This document shows, in pieces, positions 29,601 through 37,671 of a DNA stretch of 64,000 nt. Numbering within the stretch: the first letter of the stretch is position 1; each line of letters starts with the position of its first letter. Location of the stretch: NCBI RefSeq assembly GCF_029689925.1, contig NZ_CP121445.1, forward strand, positions 4,448,501-4,512,500, read 5' to 3'. Source of the DNA: Anaerocolumna sp. AGMB13025. GTDB taxonomy: Bacteria; Bacillota; Clostridia; Lachnospirales; Lachnospiraceae. The position numbers were made by a program, and so were the translations under genes. The notes under the pieces were generated by a model. It was not told where the DNA came from. It ran no database searches and was given only the letters and a program-made list of their open reading frames with translations.

Positions 29601-32369
29601 CACATTCTCTGCCAACTCGTATTCACAGTCAGTGTTAATCGTGTCCCCAAGATTCAGCCACCTTTCATAATCTTTAATCTCCGTCAGTTCACGATTGGTT
29701 ATCTCCATCAATTCATAGGTTTCTCTTGTGCTTTGAAGTCTCCGGCTGATATTCTTTGCAATCGTATCAAATTCCGGCCGGACTAATCCAAATAACTTTA
29801 CAACCTCTTCTTTACTGACCAGGTTATGGTCTGCTAAATTAAGAAGTTCCGTTAATTGACGGGTGCATTTTAGCTCCTCCATCCTTAAATCCCATTTTTG
29901 ATTTAATCTTCTAAGGGAACTGCTTATGATAATTACTGTCAGTAATTGATCTTTTGACCCGGCAAATTCAGAGTACTCCAAAAACACAAGGTCTTTTACC
30001 TTCCTTTTAATTAGTGTTAAAGGAATATTCCATTCTTCTAATAATTTGCGAAAAGACGGAACACTCTGATACAAGGTTCTGGCTTTCTTAAGGTATTCGT
30101 TAAAATCGTTAAATTCTATCTGTATGCCGTTTAATAAATTCTCAATATTAACTCCTGAGATTTGATATTGTAAAATCTTTTGTCCGGCAGCATTATCAAT
30201 GTGATCTGTATTATTAGTAAGACCTGTATTATCTATAATACTTGGATTATTAACAAGTCCTGTATTATCAACAAGTCCTGTATTGTCAACAAGCCCTGTA
30301 TTATCAACAAGCCCTGTATTATCAACAAGTCCTGTATTATCAACAAGTCCTGTATTGTCAACAAGCCCTGTATTATCAACAAGCCCTGTATTATCAACAA
30401 AAGTCATATTGGGCCGTTGAAATCTTAAGCTATTACAATCTATCTTTCCCATGAGATACTTAACAATTTCTTCCCGCTCCAAAATTCCGCTTACTGCAAG
30501 TGCAGCCCAAAATCCCACGCCGTCCTTATAAGAAAGGGAATCAACAGGAATTCCTAGCTCTTGTAAAGTAATCACGAAGGAATAGGATACCATAAAGGAA
30601 TACAACTTTTTATTTGCCTCTTTCCATTTCATCTTATAAAGACCGTTCCACTCTACATCTTTTAAGAGCTTTTTAAAGCCATCCAGGCAGGTGCGAAAGA
30701 TCAGTTGTGTTTCATATAACTTTTTAAAATCACCATACCCCAGTAAATTTAAGTCACTCAGGTTCAATAACCACCTGTCATAATTTTCTTCATAGGGATT
30801 CTTAGCAATTCCATTTAATTTATCTATAAGTTCTTCTTTATTTTCTGCCTTTATACCAAAACGGAAGTGAAAACCGGATCGGCTTGCCATAGCAGTTCCA
30901 AGAATATCCTCAAAGTTTAAGTCAAGAAAATCCGGGGTGGTTACAAAGCTTTTCCAGCTCTCTAAAAGCATTGTAAGGCTTTTTGTACTTTTTGCAGATA
31001 ATAAAAATACGTTCACATCAGCAGGTTCTTCCTGTCTGCTTTCCTGATATTCTTCTAGCAGAACATGGCAACCGGCACCGCCGAAGCCATAAGAACTGAT
31101 CCCCCCACGTAAAGGTATATTATCCGCTAATCGATCCCAGTTACTTAAGTGATCCGCTGGGGTAAAAGGAGAAGACTTAAAATCTATAATAGGATTTAAT
31201 TGCTTAATATTTAAAGTTTTTGGTATTTTATGATTCTTCATCATAAGAACGGTTTTAATCAAACCCGCCAGCCCTGAGGTTCCTTCCAGATGCCCGATGT
31301 TGGTTTTAACAGATCCGATTTTACAATACCCGGATGCATCCGTGTATCCCCTGAAAGCTCTGGTTAAGCCCTCCACCTCGATGGGGTCTCCCAAGGGAGT
31401 ACCGGTTCCATGAGCTTCCACATAGCTTACCGTTTCCGGGGTAAATCCCGCTTCCGCATATGCGGATAAGATTAATTTTGTCTGTTCACTTACCTTGGGG
31501 GCTGTTATAGAAATATGCTCTCCGATATGACTTGCTTTGGCGGCCTTGATGACAGCATGAATATGATTTTTTTGAGCAACCGCATCTTCCAGACGCTGTA
31601 AAAGCAGAACCCCTGCCCCTTCTCCCGGAACATAACCATCCGCATTGGCATCAAAGGTTTTGCATTGTCCGTCTGTACTTAGCATTCTTGCTTTCGAATA
31701 AGAAATATAACGGCCCTGGTGCAGTATAAAATTAGCGCTTCCCACTAATACATAGTCACATTCACCGGTTTTTAATACCCTTACTGCTTCATTAACGGCA
31801 ACTAAAGAGGCGGCGCAGGCAGCCTCTACCGACAGGCTTGGCCCGGTCAATCCAAATGCATAGGATATTCTGTTGGCAGCAATACACTGGTAATTCCCTA
31901 GATTTGTATAGCTGTCAACATCTTTGTCAACCGCATATGCCCTGAGCCCATAATCACTATGGGAAATATTCATATAAACTGCGGTCTTTCCCCTTTGCAG
32001 CTGTTTTATATTCAAACCGGCATCTTCTATGCTTTGCCAGGCTATTTCTAATAGTTGTCTCTGATGAGGATCCATAACGAGAGCTTCACGAGGTGATATT
32101 TTAAAAAAATGATTATCAAAATACTCCATCCGGTCAACTCTTCCGCACCATTTACTGATACTTTTATCAGCCTCCATATAAGGGGAATAATACTGCTTTG
32201 TGTCCCACCGCTTTTCATCAATTTCTTTGATTAAGTTGTCCCCTTTTTCCAAATGACTCCAGAACTCATTATAATGATTGGATTCCGGAAAGCGACAAGC
32301 CATACCTATAATTGCAATATCTGAATGTGTAACAATCGGATTCAGGCTATCTTTTTGATTTTCTATCAC
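26661..32369 (-). CDS. PKS-1: first PKS, KS-degenerate AT-DH-KR
   Basis: Polyketide synthase of 1,902 residues. GTG at 32369 is chosen because AAGGAGG lies 6 bases upstream; the ATG at 32426 has no such site. KS comes first (Cys185 in VEAACAASL; EAHGTGTPLG; KTNIGHLEG) with no N-terminal ACP or loading domain. About 500 residues follow that look like decayed acyltransferase sequence broken by a repeat. Then comes a DH with a canonical HxxxGxxxxP (His1155 in HIITGKNLIP) and LLDGIIQ, and a KR (GGLGGIG near 1660, DYAYANG). The protein ends without an ACP; the N-terminal ACP of PKS-2 must serve it. An intrinsic terminator lies between the upstream KS gene and this start. How the first KS is primed cannot be told from the window. 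Confidence 0.94.
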   Translation of the reverse strand: MIENQKDSLNPIVTHSDIAIIGMACRFPESNHYNEFWSHLEKGDNLIKEIDEKRWDTKQYYSPYMEADKSISKWCGRVDRMEYFDNHFFKISPREALVMDPHQRQLLEIAWQSIEDAGLNIKQLQRGKTAVYMNISHSDYGLRAYAVDKDVDSYTNLGNYQCIAANRISYAFGLTGPSLSVEAACAASLVAVNEAVRVLKTGECDYVLVGSANFILHQGRYISYSKARMLSTDGQCKTFDANADGYVPGEGAGVLLLQRLEDAVAQKNHIHAVIKAAKASHIGEHISITAPKVSEQTKLILSAYAEAGFTPETVSYVEAHGTGTPLGDPIEVEGLTRAFRGYTDASGYCKIGSVKTNIGHLEGTSGLAGLIKTVLMMKNHKIPKTLNIKQLNPIIDFKSSPFTPADHLSNWDRLADNIPLRGGISSYGFGGAGCHVLLEEYQESRQEEPADVNVFLLSAKSTKSLTMLLESWKSFVTTPDFLDLNFEDILGTAMASRSGFHFRFGIKAENKEELIDKLNGIAKNPYEENYDRWLLNLSDLNLLGYGDFKKLYETQLIFRTCLDGFKKLLKDVEWNGLYKMKWKEANKKLYSFMVSYSFVITLQELGIPVDSLSYKDGVGFWAALAVSGILEREEIVKYLMGKIDCNSLRFQRPNMTFVDNTGLVDNTGLVDNTGLVDNTGLVDNTGLVDNTGLVDNTGLVDNTGLVNNPSIIDNTGLTNNTDHIDNAAGQKILQYQISGVNIENLLNGIQIEFNDFNEYLKKARTLYQSVPSFRKLLEEWNIPLTLIKRKVKDLVFLEYSEFAGSKDQLLTVIIISSSLRRLNQKWDLRMEELKCTRQLTELLNLADHNLVSKEEVVKLFGLVRPEFDTIAKNISRRLQSTRETYELMEITNRELTEIKDYERWLNLGDTINTDCEYELAENVGSLQIIRDSSKGEIKQLSEVFTDLVLKAWLMGADINWEKFLPEDSYCKVPLPVYEFDQSPFLLPLNRKYQNGEKTEPSRVKSAELAMRNVKISEVKVSEVKTSEDEELKAEELKAEELKAVEIKLEISTDGTSMTETSIAETSLAETSIGKTAAETLTMEISKVETLKEETSTIELLEAETSTNVNLLKSKIQNAAMQNNRISIEPRILYEEEKQRNTHTYLTLQDTIIRDHIITGKNLIPGAFMIELLVDALKEINPKSVITLKDLYFMKPGIVINSKEVHPKLENNRFQLISEDEVLCKGEHSEKEYVPQIPVNISGIDSYPQINIKELYNFLFSMGYQYGASLQVIHKIWKINNGYLIQLIEEKSRKSSQISAELLDGIIQSVLAVEYLEGNLTLNDTIYIPFKIPEITLMGELKERCYAAIDKKNIRKQDGNIIASLEVFNGKGIPVITMDGLCLKACPNDFLQKALKPNNRKQTSLYHYKPVWVEKELELDEEDTVTNRNCAIIFANDEMVNRVAEVLEKSYDKVYFVFKGNYFKVQDNRFNINPKLKADYVTLFESIENHSFGILDYDMYYLWANRTKKEGITEDLTSSKELEEIVEGNVQAIFNLLQTLLKMKSGKNTSLIIGLTDSKIMDGGDKGNNFIYGGMESLIRTIKQENPRLPVSVVDFWPDKESDKTETDMILAMITEMKNKEKDIMVAYRNKNRYIKGIVSEDIINTSNNPLLEDGDTYLIIGGLGGIGSNLVKKISDLVKVNLLIIGSSPMDAVKKEQLEILNRNKSNSCVDYYSCNIANAKESEDLINKIKHQYKNIQGVIHCGGINDDKLMISKNWEDFKKVLQPKTIGTYILNQVTAREPLKFFAAFSSIVSITGNVGQSDYAYANGVLDAFMDYRRQNQYPGKSISMNWTLWENTGMGKSSAAIHNFSDKTGLIQPEDGVEDFIHILQSETNQVIVVADDKKFERFLSKNHINYYEKMK
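29045..29335 (-). repeat. Mixed in-frame repeats before the DH of PKS-1
   Basis: Blocks of 15-bp units (KAEEL, EVKIS/EVKVS) and AETS-type units precede the DH. The stretch is rich in Glu, Thr and Ser, has no domain signature, and is probably a flexible linker. Confidence 0.85.
29500..30750 (-). other. Two degenerate AT-like segments (in PKS-1)
   Basis: Between KS and DH, two stretches follow the N-terminal pattern of an acyltransferase. One reads LYETQLIFRTCLDGFKKLL, then ELGIPVDSLSYKDGVGFWAA, then SGILEREEIVKYL. The other reads LYQSVPSFRKLLEEWN, then RLNQKWDLRMEELKC, then LVSKEEVVKLFG. In both, the GHSxGE nucleophile motif is gone. The second follows the LVDNTG repeat. Homology is judged by spacing and pattern only. 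Confidence 0.5.
30225..30405 (-). repeat. 18-bp in-frame repeat (LVDNTG) in PKS-1
   Basis: Eight near-identical 18-bp units encode LVDNTG, with a few degenerate units at the low-coordinate end. The repeat splits the two AT-like segments. Copies differ by single silent changes, suggesting recent slippage. Confidence 0.94.
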
Positions 32370-32533
32370 GATTTTCCTCCTTACCAGGTATCTTAATATA
32401 ATGAAATTAAATAATATAATATCCACAGGCGGGCTAATCTGCCTGCGGTGGGTTCATTAAGTAAAATCTCCATCTGATATAATGTGATCCTCGCGGAGCG
32501 TTTAAAACGATTGAATGTAGTCTCCTATTACTA

Positions 32534-32561
32534 AAAAAAGCAGGATATAATCTGCTTTTTT
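32534..32561 (-). terminator. Intrinsic terminator between the KS gene and PKS-1
   Basis: An AAAAAAGCAG / CTGCTTTTTT stem with an 8-base loop is followed by a T-run on the minus strand. It is symmetric, so it could work on both strands. It lies inside the biosynthetic operon, where it would need read-through. Confidence 0.8.
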
Positions 32562-32573
32562 ATTTCGTGCTAT

Positions 32574-33980
32574 TTATTTCTTGCTTTTTATTTCGCCTTT
32601 TATGTTTTTTATTAGGATACTTGTATTAATTCCTCCAAACCCAAAGGAATTACTCATGGCTAATTTTATTGCAGCAGGAACCGCTGTTTTTCCTGCAAAT
32701 AAGAATTCACAGTCTATGGGATTCTCTAAATTTGCATTAGGATGAATAAAACCCGAATTCATTTGAATAATAACAGCGATAGCTTCCACCACCCCAGCGG
32801 AAAATAGACAGTGGCCGGTTAATCCCTTGGTTGAATTGATCCATATTTTGGAGATATTCTCTTTATAAACCTCTTTAATCGCCTTTAATTCCGTTTCATC
32901 CCCCAGTGGCGAGGAACTTCCGTGGGCATTGATATAGTCCACTTCTTCGGGTTTTACTCCTGCTGCTTCCAATGTCTTTGCCATTGCTTTGACTTCACCG
33001 TCAAGGCTCGGATTACTTGACCTGTTGCCGTCAAGATTTATGACTCCGCCAAACATTTCGGCAAGAGGTTTTATTCTCCGTTTTTCTGTGGACTCCCTGG
33101 ATTCTAAAATCAAACAGCCCGATGCCTGCCCATATACAAAGCCTTCATGTCCTTCATCAAAGGGGCGGCAGGTTTTATCCGGCGCGCCGTAATACTTTCT
33201 CCCGCCTAAGGCTCCTATATTGTAAAAGCCTTGAAGCTCCATATTGGTAAGCTCCGTTAACGCTCCCACAACAACACAGGCATCTGCCAGTCCCAGTTTA
33301 ATTAACTGATGGGCTTTTATAATACCTGCATTACCGCTGGCTGAGGCTCCGCCAACCGTAAACCCTTCACCGCCGATTCCAAAAATCTCACTTAAAGTAC
33401 CCACATGATCCGTGTCCATAAACTGCAGGGCATATTGTGGTGTTAAGTATTCCGGATCATGTTCAAACTTATTAGAATAACCTTCCCTGACAGTATTGGT
33501 AAGGTTGCTGCCCGTAACTATAACAGCAATCCGATCCTTTGGAATAGGATTCTTAAAAAGTTCAGCCAGGAGGTAGGCTTCCAGAACACAGGATACCGCT
33601 GCCTTAATGGTAAGGGGAGCCCTGCGGGCAGTTTTTATGGCTTTATCAATCAAATCTCCTGGTACCTGGGCCGAATCCGGATAGTAATCCATTCTAACTC
33701 CCATCTGTGTGCCTTGGCACAAGTTCAAATCAGGATGTTTAAAAATAAGCTCTTTTTTTTTCAACTTATTCTCTAATGAAAAATAACTAATATCGGCCCC
33801 GATGGCATTTAAGTTATTGATCTTTTTTTCTTCAAGATATCGAAACCTCTGTAACCCATTTCTTAAACTGTGTTCAAATTCTGGGATGGAGTCTGCGATT
33901 GCATTAATAACTCCCATACCGGTTACATAGATGCGGTCTTTATTTGATTGGTTTAAAGTTACCTTTTCTACTGGTATCAT
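32574..33980 (-). CDS. Stand-alone decarboxylating ketosynthase (Cys-to-Ser KS)
   Basis: A 468-residue FabF-like condensing enzyme. The active-site segment reads GGASASGNAGI, with Ser213 where condensing enzymes have Cys; the NAHGSSSPLGD and LTGHCLFSAG motifs are kept. This Cys-to-Ser form is the hallmark of the ketosynthase in beta-branching cassettes (the PksF/CurC type), which decarboxylates malonyl-ACP to acetyl-ACP for HMG-CoA synthase-like condensation. The start codon overlaps the stop of the upstream ACP gene (ATGA), so the two are translationally coupled, as expected for partner and carrier. The HMG synthase itself is not in the window. Confidence 0.92.
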   Translation of the reverse strand: MIPVEKVTLNQSNKDRIYVTGMGVINAIADSIPEFEHSLRNGLQRFRYLEEKKINNLNAIGADISYFSLENKLKKKELIFKHPDLNLCQGTQMGVRMDYYPDSAQVPGDLIDKAIKTARRAPLTIKAAVSCVLEAYLLAELFKNPIPKDRIAVIVTGSNLTNTVREGYSNKFEHDPEYLTPQYALQFMDTDHVGTLSEIFGIGGEGFTVGGASASGNAGIIKAHQLIKLGLADACVVVGALTELTNMELQGFYNIGALGGRKYYGAPDKTCRPFDEGHEGFVYGQASGCLILESRESTEKRRIKPLAEMFGGVINLDGNRSSNPSLDGEVKAMAKTLEAAGVKPEEVDYINAHGSSSPLGDETELKAIKEVYKENISKIWINSTKGLTGHCLFSAGVVEAIAVIIQMNSGFIHPNANLENPIDCEFLFAGKTAVPAAIKLAMSNSFGFGGINTSILIKNIKGEIKSKK

Positions 33981-34222
33981 GACACTTTTTTTGAATATAG
34001 CAGATCTATAATCCCCTGGATATTTTTAAGCTGGCCGAATTCCACCAACGGAATTTTTAACCCCAGCCTTTCCATAAGCCCAATAATAATATCCATCCGG
34101 TCCACCGAATTAGCCCCAAGCTCCTTTAAGCTGTCTTCCATCGTTATTTGTCCCGGATAAACCTCCGGTAATATTTCTGCAATGATTTCTTTCATAATTA
34201 AAAAAATTTCATTCTTATCCAT
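33977..34222 (-). CDS. Discrete acyl carrier protein (AcpK-like)
   Basis: An 81-residue ACP with the attachment serine in LGANSVDRMDI, the GANSxDR form seen in the donor ACP of beta-branching cassettes such as AcpK of the bacillaene cluster. It starts after AAAGGAG. It lies between the AT-ER gene and the Cys-to-Ser ketosynthase, matching the pksE-acpK-pksF order of bacillaene clusters. Its likely role is to carry malonyl, then acetyl, for beta-branching; a role in starter supply for PKS-1 is an alternative. Confidence 0.92.
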   Translation of the reverse strand: MDKNEIFLIMKEIIAEILPEVYPGQITMEDSLKELGANSVDRMDIIIGLMERLGLKIPLVEFGQLKNIQGIIDLLYSKKVS

Positions 34223-34239
34223 TCAAATCTCCTTTTTAT

Positions 34240-36603
34240 TTAGGCTTTTAATAACCGAAAACGGTTGTTCAAGAAGTTAGCAGTTTCTCTTAACATCATT
34301 AAAGCTATATCATCCACATGCCGGTTCTCCCAAGGCTCATATATCGTACCCTTTATCCATTGATTAAAAGCACCCAGTGCAGGTCCGCAGTGCACCTGAT
34401 AATCTACTCTGGAATCGGCATCTCCGGCCAAAGCACTTTGAGTACTGTAATAAAAATACCATTTAAAAATCATTGCCATTTTATACTTGGGATTTTTTTC
34501 TGCTTTACTTATTTCTTCAGCCGTATAATAGTTTTTCAGTTCCTCGTAAACGCTGTCAAAGCTGCGTTTAAAATATTTTTCCTGAATCTGGGTCTTGGTT
34601 TTACTATCGATTTCATCAATGGAATTAAACTGGCGGTATAAATCGTACAGCTTATTGGCTCTTGCCGGGAAAAACAGACCCTTTTTTAGTACCTGCACCT
34701 TTGCACCAAATTCAAACATATCTCCTGCAGGGGCATAATCCGTATCCTGGACGTTCATCTGCTGCAATAACTCTTTTACCGCATTGCTGGTACCGGCTTC
34801 TACCGTACATTGGTTAATGGAGCCGGTAACAATAAAATCTGCTCCCAGAATAAAAGATGCTCCCGCTGCCTCAGGAGTTCCGATTCCTCCGGCTGCTCCG
34901 ATGTGGATTTTTCTTTTATAATGGAACTTTTCCATCATTTCGTCCCTGAGTTTTATTATGGCAGGAAGGAGGGTGTAGGTTACTCCGCAGTCCGTATGTC
35001 CGCCTGAATCCGCTTCCACACACAGGTCATTGGCAACTGGTACACTTCTAAGCAGATCCGCTTCCGACTCTGTAATCTTTCCTTCGCTTAATAACTTTTC
35101 AACAATTCTGGCTGGTGCCGGACTCATAAAAGCCTCGGCCACTTCCGGTCTTGAAATCTTTGCAATAATTTTATTTGAACTTTCGATATCTCCCTTGTCA
35201 TTCATTCTTAATCCCTTGGCTTTGTATCTTACCAGGGAAGGGGTCACCCCCATAAAAGCTGAGGCTTCGATTACTTTCACCTTATATTTAAAGTACAAAT
35301 TTATTATTCTTTCTTCTTTTTCTGGATTATTCGGATCATAAAGGAAGTTCATACCATAGGCCTGGCCTTCCTTTAGTTGTTCCTGAATATATTTTATGGA
35401 GGTCTCAACCTCTTCTAGGGATAACCCGCCCGTACCTAAAAATCCCAACATACCGGCTTTTCCCATTCTGACTACCAAGTCTTTCGAGGAAACGCCTCGA
35501 TACATTGCACCTGTCATATATGCAAAACGTAAATTGTAATCCCTCTTAAACTCTTCACTGCCCAGGGAATCGTAGGTGATATCTACCGCCAAAGTACCAG
35601 ACGAACCAGCTCCCTGGGTCCTTGCTGCCTCCAATCTGGTATCTTTTTCCCTCTCCTGCTCTGTGTCAAACTTGTTTTTGTCGTCACCTGAACCACCTGT
35701 CCCATTCTGTGTAAAGTATTCCCTGTACTCATTAATTCCAAGGGTAAGCGGTTCTGACTCTGACTTTATATGTCTTAAAAGTCCCGTAAGTGTATTGCCA
35801 ATTCCGATTTCTTCAAAGGTTACCTCTCCTAACCCCAGAAGCAGGCGAATCGTATCTGTCCATAAGACAGAATGGGTTATCTGTTTTATTAAATTGTTTT
35901 TAATATCCTTTTGCTTATACGGTCTGGCGGATACATTGGATATTACCGGTATTTTTAGCTCTCCGAAGGTAAAATCTGCAATAAACTGTTCAAACAAATC
36001 ACCGGATTCTTTCATATACCTGGAATGGAAGGCTCCGCTGACGTTTAAAACCGAAAATAACTTAACCTCCGGATTGCTCTCAAAGACAGGTTTTGCCTGG
36101 GTAATATGTTCTTCTAGACCTGAAATCACGATTTGTGACGGACCATTATAATTTGCTATATCGATCTGGTTTAAACCTTCTCTTTGTAAGATTTCAGATA
36201 TCTGTTTTTCCTTTAAACCTATCACGGCCGCCATTTTGCCGCCCCTTGCCTGACCCATTAATTCGCCTCTTTTTTTGACAAGCTTTAACCCGGTTTCAAA
36301 ATCAAAGGCACCTGCTGCATGAAGGGCATTGTATTCACCTAAACTATGTCCTGCCACAAAATCAGGTCTTTCCTCCGTTTCCTTACATTTTTTAAGATAG
36401 GTTAAAGCATTTACCGTATACAAAGCCGGCTGTGTAAATTCAGTAAACCCTAATTTTGACTGGGGATCATTAAGACACAGTTCCTTTATGGAATAACCTA
36501 ATATTTTATCCGCACCGGATACTAGTTCCGGAAATTCTTCAAATAACTCTTTTCCCATTCCCTTATACTGCGCGCCTTGACCTGGAAAAACATATGCCTT
36601 CAT
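34240..36603 (-). CDS. Trans-acting acyltransferase-enoyl reductase fusion (PksE-like)
   Basis: A 787-residue protein. Residues 1-290 are a malonyl-CoA acyltransferase with FPGQGAQ, GHSLGEY (Ser87) and AFHS (His193). Residues about 345-787 are an FMN-dependent PfaD-family enoyl reductase, with MLGFLGTGGLSL, ADSGGHTD and HIGAAGGIGTPEAA. It is the only active AT in the window and so should load malonyl onto all the PKS ACPs in trans. The ER would reduce selected double bonds, since no ER lies inside the PKS proteins. The same AT-ER fusion is known from bacillaene-type clusters. It starts at ATG 36603 after a GAAGG site and sits 17 bp before the ACP gene. Confidence 0.95.
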   Translation of the reverse strand: MKAYVFPGQGAQYKGMGKELFEEFPELVSGADKILGYSIKELCLNDPQSKLGFTEFTQPALYTVNALTYLKKCKETEERPDFVAGHSLGEYNALHAAGAFDFETGLKLVKKRGELMGQARGGKMAAVIGLKEKQISEILQREGLNQIDIANYNGPSQIVISGLEEHITQAKPVFESNPEVKLFSVLNVSGAFHSRYMKESGDLFEQFIADFTFGELKIPVISNVSARPYKQKDIKNNLIKQITHSVLWTDTIRLLLGLGEVTFEEIGIGNTLTGLLRHIKSESEPLTLGINEYREYFTQNGTGGSGDDKNKFDTEQEREKDTRLEAARTQGAGSSGTLAVDITYDSLGSEEFKRDYNLRFAYMTGAMYRGVSSKDLVVRMGKAGMLGFLGTGGLSLEEVETSIKYIQEQLKEGQAYGMNFLYDPNNPEKEERIINLYFKYKVKVIEASAFMGVTPSLVRYKAKGLRMNDKGDIESSNKIIAKISRPEVAEAFMSPAPARIVEKLLSEGKITESEADLLRSVPVANDLCVEADSGGHTDCGVTYTLLPAIIKLRDEMMEKFHYKRKIHIGAAGGIGTPEAAGASFILGADFIVTGSINQCTVEAGTSNAVKELLQQMNVQDTDYAPAGDMFEFGAKVQVLKKGLFFPARANKLYDLYRQFNSIDEIDSKTKTQIQEKYFKRSFDSVYEELKNYYTAEEISKAEKNPKYKMAMIFKWYFYYSTQSALAGDADSRVDYQVHCGPALGAFNQWIKGTIYEPWENRHVDDIALMMLRETANFLNNRFRLLKA

Positions 36604-36628
36604 ATTTTACCTTCTTTCTTTTGGTTTT

Positions 36629-37399
36629 TTATTGTACTATTGGTGTAATATCAAACGATAACTCAATTAACTTTGGATATGTTATGGAGCAGACGTAATT
36701 ATTAAAAATATAAGTGAAAGCTGTGTATTGCAGAAAATGTGTATATGAAATCTTAAAATATGTATCCTGCTTCTCTATCTTGTCCACCTCATACAGTTCT
36801 AAGGGAAGTGTAAGCCCTGTTTTTAAACATTTTGCTAAGGCTTCTTTAGCCGTCCATAAGATAACATACATCATTTTTTCCGGAACCACCTGATTTTTTA
36901 TCAGCGAAGCTTCATGACCCGTAAGGTTATGTTCCATAACCTTTTTTACATTCCGATCCGCCTCTTCAATGTCAATACCCATAATAAGCGTTTCATCATA
37001 AACTAACGAGACCGCACAGGTTTCACAATGAGAAAGGCTGCCCCCTGGGGCTTTATAGGAATCCAGTATAATAACCGGCTGCCCGAAAATGCCGTTCTTA
37101 ATATTTATTTTATTTAACTGCATACCATTGCTGTACACAGAAACTGCTTTCTTTAACGAATATCTTCCATATAAGTAACTTTTCAGTCTTTTATCACTTT
37201 TGATAACTTTTAAGTAATTAAGCTCCTCGGGATTTAAACAATCAATAAGTTCATCACTTACTGCTTCGGTCATATATGTAAAATTCAAAACGATATCATA
37301 TCTGCGGGTATTATCTTTTCCCTCGTACAGATAATTAACAGAAAAAACATCTTTATCCCTTACCTGGGTATTAGCTTTCATCCCATTGATTATTTTCAC
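36629..37399 (-). CDS. Sfp-type 4'-phosphopantetheinyl transferase
   Basis: A 256-residue enzyme that turns apo-ACPs into holo-ACPs using coenzyme A. It has the family motifs GIDIEEADR (Asp143 and Glu145 for magnesium) and WTAKEALAKCL (Glu186, Lys185), and a SHCETCAV segment where the usual SHxxxxV motif falls. The start is GTG at 37399 near GGAACGGGG; an in-frame ATG at 37381 is the alternative. Placed just before the AT-ER gene, it probably activates all the PKS carrier domains. A 272-bp gap separates it from accC, so it may have its own promoter. Confidence 0.93.
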   Translation of the reverse strand: MKIINGMKANTQVRDKDVFSVNYLYEGKDNTRRYDIVLNFTYMTEAVSDELIDCLNPEELNYLKVIKSDKRLKSYLYGRYSLKKAVSVYSNGMQLNKINIKNGIFGQPVIILDSYKAPGGSLSHCETCAVSLVYDETLIMGIDIEEADRNVKKVMEHNLTGHEASLIKNQVVPEKMMYVILWTAKEALAKCLKTGLTLPLELYEVDKIEKQDTYFKISYTHFLQYTAFTYIFNNYVCSITYPKLIELSFDITPIVQ

Positions 37400-37671
37400 C
37401 CCCGTTCCAAAATAAAAACAACCCTTAACTCAAAGGATTGCTTCCCGTTTTTAAATATTCAGATTTCTGGCAGTTTGCCCGCCTTTTGGCCAAAGGCATA
37501 GCTTCGCCAGGGATATTTTTAAGTATCCGTCACATACCTATACCAAGATTAAACTATTAACTAGCCGAAACATAGATTAATATTTTTCATCTTTTTTTTA
37601 TATTTTTCCATAATAACAAGCATTTTTAAAACAGGAAATAGCGAATGGTCTTTATTGGTAAGGAATCCAGC
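37400..37671. other. Gap between accC and the PPTase gene
   Basis: A 272-bp AT-rich gap with a short GCCTTT/AAAGGC hairpin at 37481-37497. There is no T-run after it, so it is not a clear terminator. No ORF is supported. It could hold a second promoter for the PPTase-PKS part of the locus, but I see no convincing -35/-10 pair. Confidence 0.4.

Noticed and set aside
30225..30405. CRISPR-like regular repeats
   Set aside because: Units are adjacent without spacers, keep the PKS-1 reading frame and differ by silent changes; they are coding tandem repeats.
37481..37497. Terminator after accC
   Set aside because: The hairpin has a 6-bp stem and no T-run on either strand, so termination is not supported.
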